Shown one piece after another: positions 9,601 to 15,600 of a DNA stretch of 24,994 nucleotides. Position numbers and translations under genes: made by a program. Source of the stretch: Baffinella frigidus (Eukaryota > Cryptophyceae > Cryptomonadales > Baffinellaceae); the NCBI GenBank assembly GCA_026770585.1, contig MU646711.1, positions 198,384 through 223,377 on the forward strand, written 5' to 3'. Within the stretch, counting starts at the first letter, position 1; every line of letters begins with the position of its first letter. A model generated the notes under the pieces. That model made no database searches. It was not told where the DNA came from and saw nothing but the letters and a program-made list of their open reading frames with translations.

Positions 9601-12600
9601 GAATAGCTCTACTGGGTGTAGCTTGCAATGTGTAGGTGCGTCGATTTAGCAGGATGCTGGGGTCAGGGGGCTAGGGGTTAGGGTTGGGGCTGAAGGGTGT
9701 AGGGTGTAGGGGTTTAGAGCCGACCAGGTGCACCACTTAGGAGAAAGTGTCTACTTAGGAGAAAGTGTCAGCTTCGGAGAAAACCGGTTATGTCCAGGGT
9801 GTAGGGGGGGGGGGGGTAGCAGGAGAAGATATTCAACACGGTGCAGGGCGTCTGGAACCTCAGCGCCGATCAAGTATTGTAGATTTCGGGTTAGCGCGGA
9901 ATTTCTCGAGGTCGGGTCGGGGGATGGGGAAATGAAAAACTAGAAAACTTGTTCGTTTTGGGACATGTTATGGGTGGGGGTCGCTATCTTGTCACACTCA
10001 CCATTCTTAACATAGCATAAATCTTTAGACGGGCTTGAACTTGGTCGCGTTTATTTTATTTCCCGATCCCCCAACCCCGACCAAATTCTAAACCCTAAAT
10101 CCTAAACCCTAAACCCCAAATCTTCAACTCTAAACCCTAAATCCTAAACCCGAAACCCGAAACCCCAAATCCTCAACTCTAAACCCGAAACCCGAAACCC
10201 GAACCCAGGGTAACCTCGGCACCTTGTTCCTCACCAACGTCCGGATTGTCTGGTGCCGCCCCCCCCCCCGAAACCCTAAACCCCAAATCCCAAACTTCTT
10301 CTTCTTCTTCTTCTAAATCCCAAACCCCAAACCCTAAACCCTAAACCCTGAACCCTGAACCCCAAACCCTAAACCCCAAACTCTAAACCGCAAACCCCAA
10401 AGCTCAAACCCTAAACCCTAAACCCTAAAACCTAAACCCTGAACCCTAAACCCTGAACCTCAATCTTTAAATCAATAAACCCCAAACCCTAAACCCTAAC
10501 CCCCAAACTCCAAACCCTAAAGCCGCACCTCCCCCGCAGGCACGCCAACCTCGCGGAGAATTTCAACGTCTCCATCCCCTACATCCAGGTCTGCATAGGG
10601 TTTGGGGGTTAGGTTTCAGGGGTTGGGGGTTGGGGTCCAGGGTGTACGGTGTACAGTGTGGTGTGTTGGGTGTAGGGTGTAGGGTGTGATGTGTAGGGTG
10701 TAGGGTGTGGCGTGTGAGGTGCAGGGTGTGGCGTGTAGGGTGCAGAGTGTGGTGTGTAGGGTGTAGGGTGTGATGTGCAGGGTGTAGGGTGTGGCGTGTG
10801 AGGTGTAGGGTGTGGCGTGTAGGGTGCAGAGTGTGGTGTGTAGAGTGTAGGGTGTGATGTGTAGGGTGTAGGGTGTAGGGTGTGGCGTGTGAGGTGCAGG
10901 GTGTGGCGTGTAGGGTGCAGAGTGTGGTGTGTAGGGTGTAGGGTGTGATGTGTAGGGTGTAGGGAGGAAACCCGAACCCAGGCTCGCGGAGAACTTCAAC
11001 GTCTCCATCCCCTACATCCAAGTCTGTTTAGGGCTTAGGGTTTAGGGATTGGGATGCAGCCTGTAGGATTTAGGAAAGCTCATCCAGGACCGTGCGGGTT
11101 TAGGGCCTAGGAGTTAGGCGTTGGGGTTCGGGGTTTAGGGATTGCGGTTTAGGGTTTAGGCTTTATGTGTGAGGGTTTAGGGCTTAGGGTTTGAACCCCG
11201 CCCCCCGCCCCGGCAACCCTACCCCCTCACCCCTCACCCCTCACCCCTCATCCCCACAGATCCAATCAGTGCGGATGCGGGACTCCAAGTTCCTAAACCC
11301 CAGACCCTAAACCCTAAACCCTAAACCCGAACCCCGAACCCCTAGAACCTGAAACCATACATGATATAACCTAAACCCTAAACCCTAAACACTAACCCCT
11401 ATACACAGATCCAGACAGTGCGGGTGCGGGACTCCAAATTCGGCCCCGCGCTAGTCATCGGGACTTCCAAACGCTCGGGGCCCTACGTCCTGGGTTTCCG
11501 AGTCGACCCTGTGGAAAAACTCACCGTGGTACACCCCCGTCCAAGTCGTGTCCGGTTTGTACCAGGGAACAACCTGGTCACGTCCGATTTGTACCGGGAC
11601 GCACTCTGGTCCTGTCCGGTTAGTACCGGGAATCACGCTGGTCCCGTCCGGGACATCCAAACGCTCGGGGGCATAAGTCCTGGGCTTCCGAGTCGACCCA
11701 GTCGAAAAACTCACCGTGGTACACCCAAACCCTAAACCCCAAACCCTGGACCCTACACTCCAAACCCTACACCCTACTCCCTACACCCTACTCCCTACAC
11801 CCTACACCCTAAACCCTAAACTCGTCCGGAAACATATTCAACTTTATTGAAAATGAACTAGCAAACAGGACTCTGACCCCAGTCAAAATTTAATGAGGAG
11901 CCTAACAACCCTCGCCAAACGCCTGTGACAATTTCATCCGGTCAGGTATTTTGATTTAAATGGTTCGGAGTCCCCCGAATGAACGAAATTTACGAAATTT
12001 ACAATACCGGTCACCTCCATTTATGACTTATGAAATGAAATCGGCTAGAGGATACGGAGTGGAGTTCTCTCGTCACATTGTCGGTTAATAAGACGTCTCC
12101 GTACCGAGCAATTCCTAATGAGTACCAAATAAACGGACCGAGCTGCGACGCCCACTGTGTGGCACCATACACCCTAAATCCTGAGTCGTTAACCCTAAAC
12201 CACCACCCCCAAACCAGGTAATGAAAGAGGTGGAGTCGCTGTTCATGACGTACTCAGCGGACCCCGTATACGGCGTCGATTTCTCTAAACCAGAAACCAG
12301 AAACCAGAAACCAGAAACCATAAACCCTGAACCCTGAACCCTGAACCCTGAACCCTGAACCCTAAAAAAAACCTCAACACACCCTAAACACTCGCCTCTA
12401 ACCAGCAGGTAATGAAGGAAGTGGAGTCGCTCTTCATGACGTACTCAGCGGACCCCGTATACGGCGTCGAGTTCTCTAAACCCTAATCCCTAATCCCTTC
12501 TCCCTAATCCCTACTCCCTAAACCCTAAACCTTGCAAAAGGTGAGTCTGAACCCTCTACCCTAAACCACCACCCCGAAAACAGGCAATGAAGGAAGTGGA

Positions 12601-15600
12601 GTCGCTGTTCATGACATATTCGGCCGACCCCGTATACGGCGTCGATTTCTCTAAACCAGAAACCAGAAACCAGAAACCCTGAACCCTGAACCCTGAACCC
12701 TAAAAACACACTCAACATTCCTAAACCCTCGCCTCTAACCGGCAGGTCATGAAGGAAGTGGAGTCGCTCTTCATGACGTACTCAGCGGACCCCGTATACG
12801 GGGTCGAGTTCTCCGTCGAGAAACAGGCCGAGCCTAAGGACCTCAAGGTGCGAGAGAGAGATGGACCTTGATACCTACCAACACGGCCTGGCACCATGCA
12901 TGCATCCCCACCGAGGCTGTGTCTGAGCAGGGCTGTGGAGGGTGTGGATGTAGTTTTAGGGTGGAGGGTGTGGAGGCGTTGTGCATGACGTACTCAGCGG
13001 ACCCCGTATACGGGGTTGAGTTCTCCGTCGAGAAACAAGCCGAGCCCCAGGACCTCAAGGTCTGTTCAGGGTTGAGGTTTCGGTGTTGTGGTTTGGGTTT
13101 AGGGTTGAGGGTGTGGGTGGACCTAAGGACCGCAAGGTGTGTTCACAGTCACCATTCCATGCGAGGTGTGTGGAGTCTGCAGGTTGAGGGTGCAGGGTTT
13201 GGAGGTGATGACGTACTCGGCCGACCCCGTATACGTATTCGGCCGACCCCGTATACGGGGTCGAGTTCTCCGTCGAGAAACAGGTTTCGAGCCTAAGGAC
13301 CTCAAGGTGCGTGTAGAGGGTTTAGGTTTGGGGGTTGGGTGTAGGGTTTAGGGCTCAGGGCTCAGGGCTTAGGGTTTGGGGGTTGAGGTTTAGTGTAGAG
13401 TCTCCCTCCGCTTCCCTCCCGGGCGCGCGCGAGGGTTTAGAGAGGTTGGGGGTAGGGGGGTTCCAGTTCAGTGTGAAGGGTTTGGCCAAGCTTAACGACC
13501 TCAAAATCCCAAATCCCAAAACCCCAAAACCCCAACCCCAAACCGGAATCCAGAAGGGGGACAGATGCACGACGGACAAAACATCTTCTCTAACCCCTAA
13601 ACCATAAGCCCTAAAACCCAACCCGAAACCCGAAACCGTAGACCCGAAACCTCAAACCCCAAACCCCAAACCCTAAAAACAAAAACAAAAAAACGAAAAC
13701 CGGAAGCAGGCGGCGCGACATACCACACGAGGCTATCCATGCGAACAGAATTAAAGGACATTTTAAAATTTGTGGGGAAATGATCACGTTTCCGTACGGA
13801 TGTCCGTACGGAAACGTGATCAAACGCTGACTTTTGGCGTGTTTCCTGGGCAATAATCCAATAATTAACTTATGAATCTGTTCGCATGGATAGCCTCGTG
13901 TGGTATGGACGCCCTGCCCTAGAATCTCAACCCGAAACCCGGAGCCCCAGCCCCAACCCCCCAACCCAAAACCCGAATTCAGGCGGCGCGACAGATGGAC
14001 GACGGGCACAACATCGACGTGTCCAACGAGGCCAACCACGACGCCTTAGCCGCGTAAACCCCCAAACCCCAAACCAGAAACCCCAAACCAGAAACCCCAA
14101 ACCAGAAACCCCAAACCAGAAACCCCAAACCAGAAACCCCAAACCAGCAACCAGAAACCCTGAACCCCCGAACCCAGAATCCCGCATCCCGAATCCGGAA
14201 TCCCTCAACAAGGAAGCCCTTTCCGCGTACACCCTTCCCTCCTCTGTTCCTGATGTTAATAGGGTAACTGACATAATGGGGTAGTTAGGCATACGGCATT
14301 GCCTAGGACCTCCTACCGTAGGCCGAGACTTTTTGGTCCTAGGATCCCTCGGCCTACGGTAGGAGGTCCTAGGCAATGCTGTATGCCTAACTACCCCATT
14401 TTCAGGCCGTTAGCCTATAAATGTCTCGCTCTACACAACAAAGTCGCCTGCCCCCTGCTTCGTCGTATAGGCTGCTCATGTCGCGAGACCCGCGATCACT
14501 GTTCTCACCAAAGTGGTGAGACCAAAATAGACTGGGGTGTTGAAGCTCGTAACCTGACGAGGCACCTTCAGGTGGATCTCGTACCCGCCTCCGGAACCCT
14601 GAACCCTGAACCCGGAACCCGGAACGGTAAGCCCTGAACCCAAACCCTAAGCCCTGAGGTCTGAACACTGAACGACATCGACGTGTCCAACGAGGCCAAC
14701 CACAACGCCTTGGCCGCGTATAACCCCTAAACCCCTAAACCCTTTAACTCCAAGCGTTTACCTGAACCCGAAAAGCCTCCTCTGCCTAAACCCGAATCCC
14801 GAATCCTGAAACCCGAAACTCGAAAACATGAAACCCGAAACCCGAAACGTGGTTGGCCTCGTGGTTGGCCTCGTTTCTGGTTTCTGGTTTGGGGTTTCTG
14901 GTTTGGGGTTTCTGGTTTGGGGTTTCTGGTTTGGGGTTTGGGGGACGAGGCCAACCGCGACGCCTTGGCCGCGTAAGCCTCCTTCCTACACACAAACCCC
15001 GAAAACCTGGACCCGAAATCCGAAACCCTGAAATCTGAAACCCGAAACCCGAAACCCGAAACCCGAAACCCGAAACCCGAAACCCGAGACAAGGAATCTA
15101 CAGACCCTACACACCAAACCCTGAACCCTGGACCCCAGAAACTAAACCCCAAGTTCCCCGTCCCGACCGATCGGTTGACTTATCCTGAAGGGCCGTTGAA
15201 TCTGATCGCGTCCCTGACGAGCGGTTGGCTCTGGACGCTTTAAGTTGATGGTCCCGACGTCATAAGTTCAACGATATCACTTCATTTTTGGCTGATCGCG
15301 TCCCGGGCGCAGGTACTGTTGAGTGATCGTTACGCAGTTGACTGATCCTGCCGAGCGGTTGACTGATCCTGAAGGGCCGTTTCATCTGATCGCGTCCCGG
15401 GCGCAGGTACTACGCGGACGGGACCAAGGCGTTCGACCGGGAGCCGGAACTCAATCCGTACCTGGGCCTCGCCGTCGAATCGCTCCCTGACGGTATTAAG
15501 TTGACGGATTTGTACCGCGAACCCAGGATGTCAACTTTAGACTAGTCCGCCAAGCTGAATGAGACAGTCGAATCGCTCCCTGACGGTATTAAGTTGACGG

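Noticed and set aside
10563-11021. Long minus-strand open frames rich in Thr, His and Pro
   Set aside because: They read the GTGTAGGG minisatellite and span a real plus-strand BBS5 exon and its ghost; openness follows from the repeat.
13927-14376. 149-codon minus-strand frame
   Set aside because: Composed of CCAGAAACCCCAAA repeat translation, a family H foldback and the antisense of a BBS5 exon.
14727-15152. 141-codon minus-strand frame rich in Gly, Phe and Val
   Set aside because: Translation of CCCGAAA/TTTGGGG heptamers; no non-repeat protein content.
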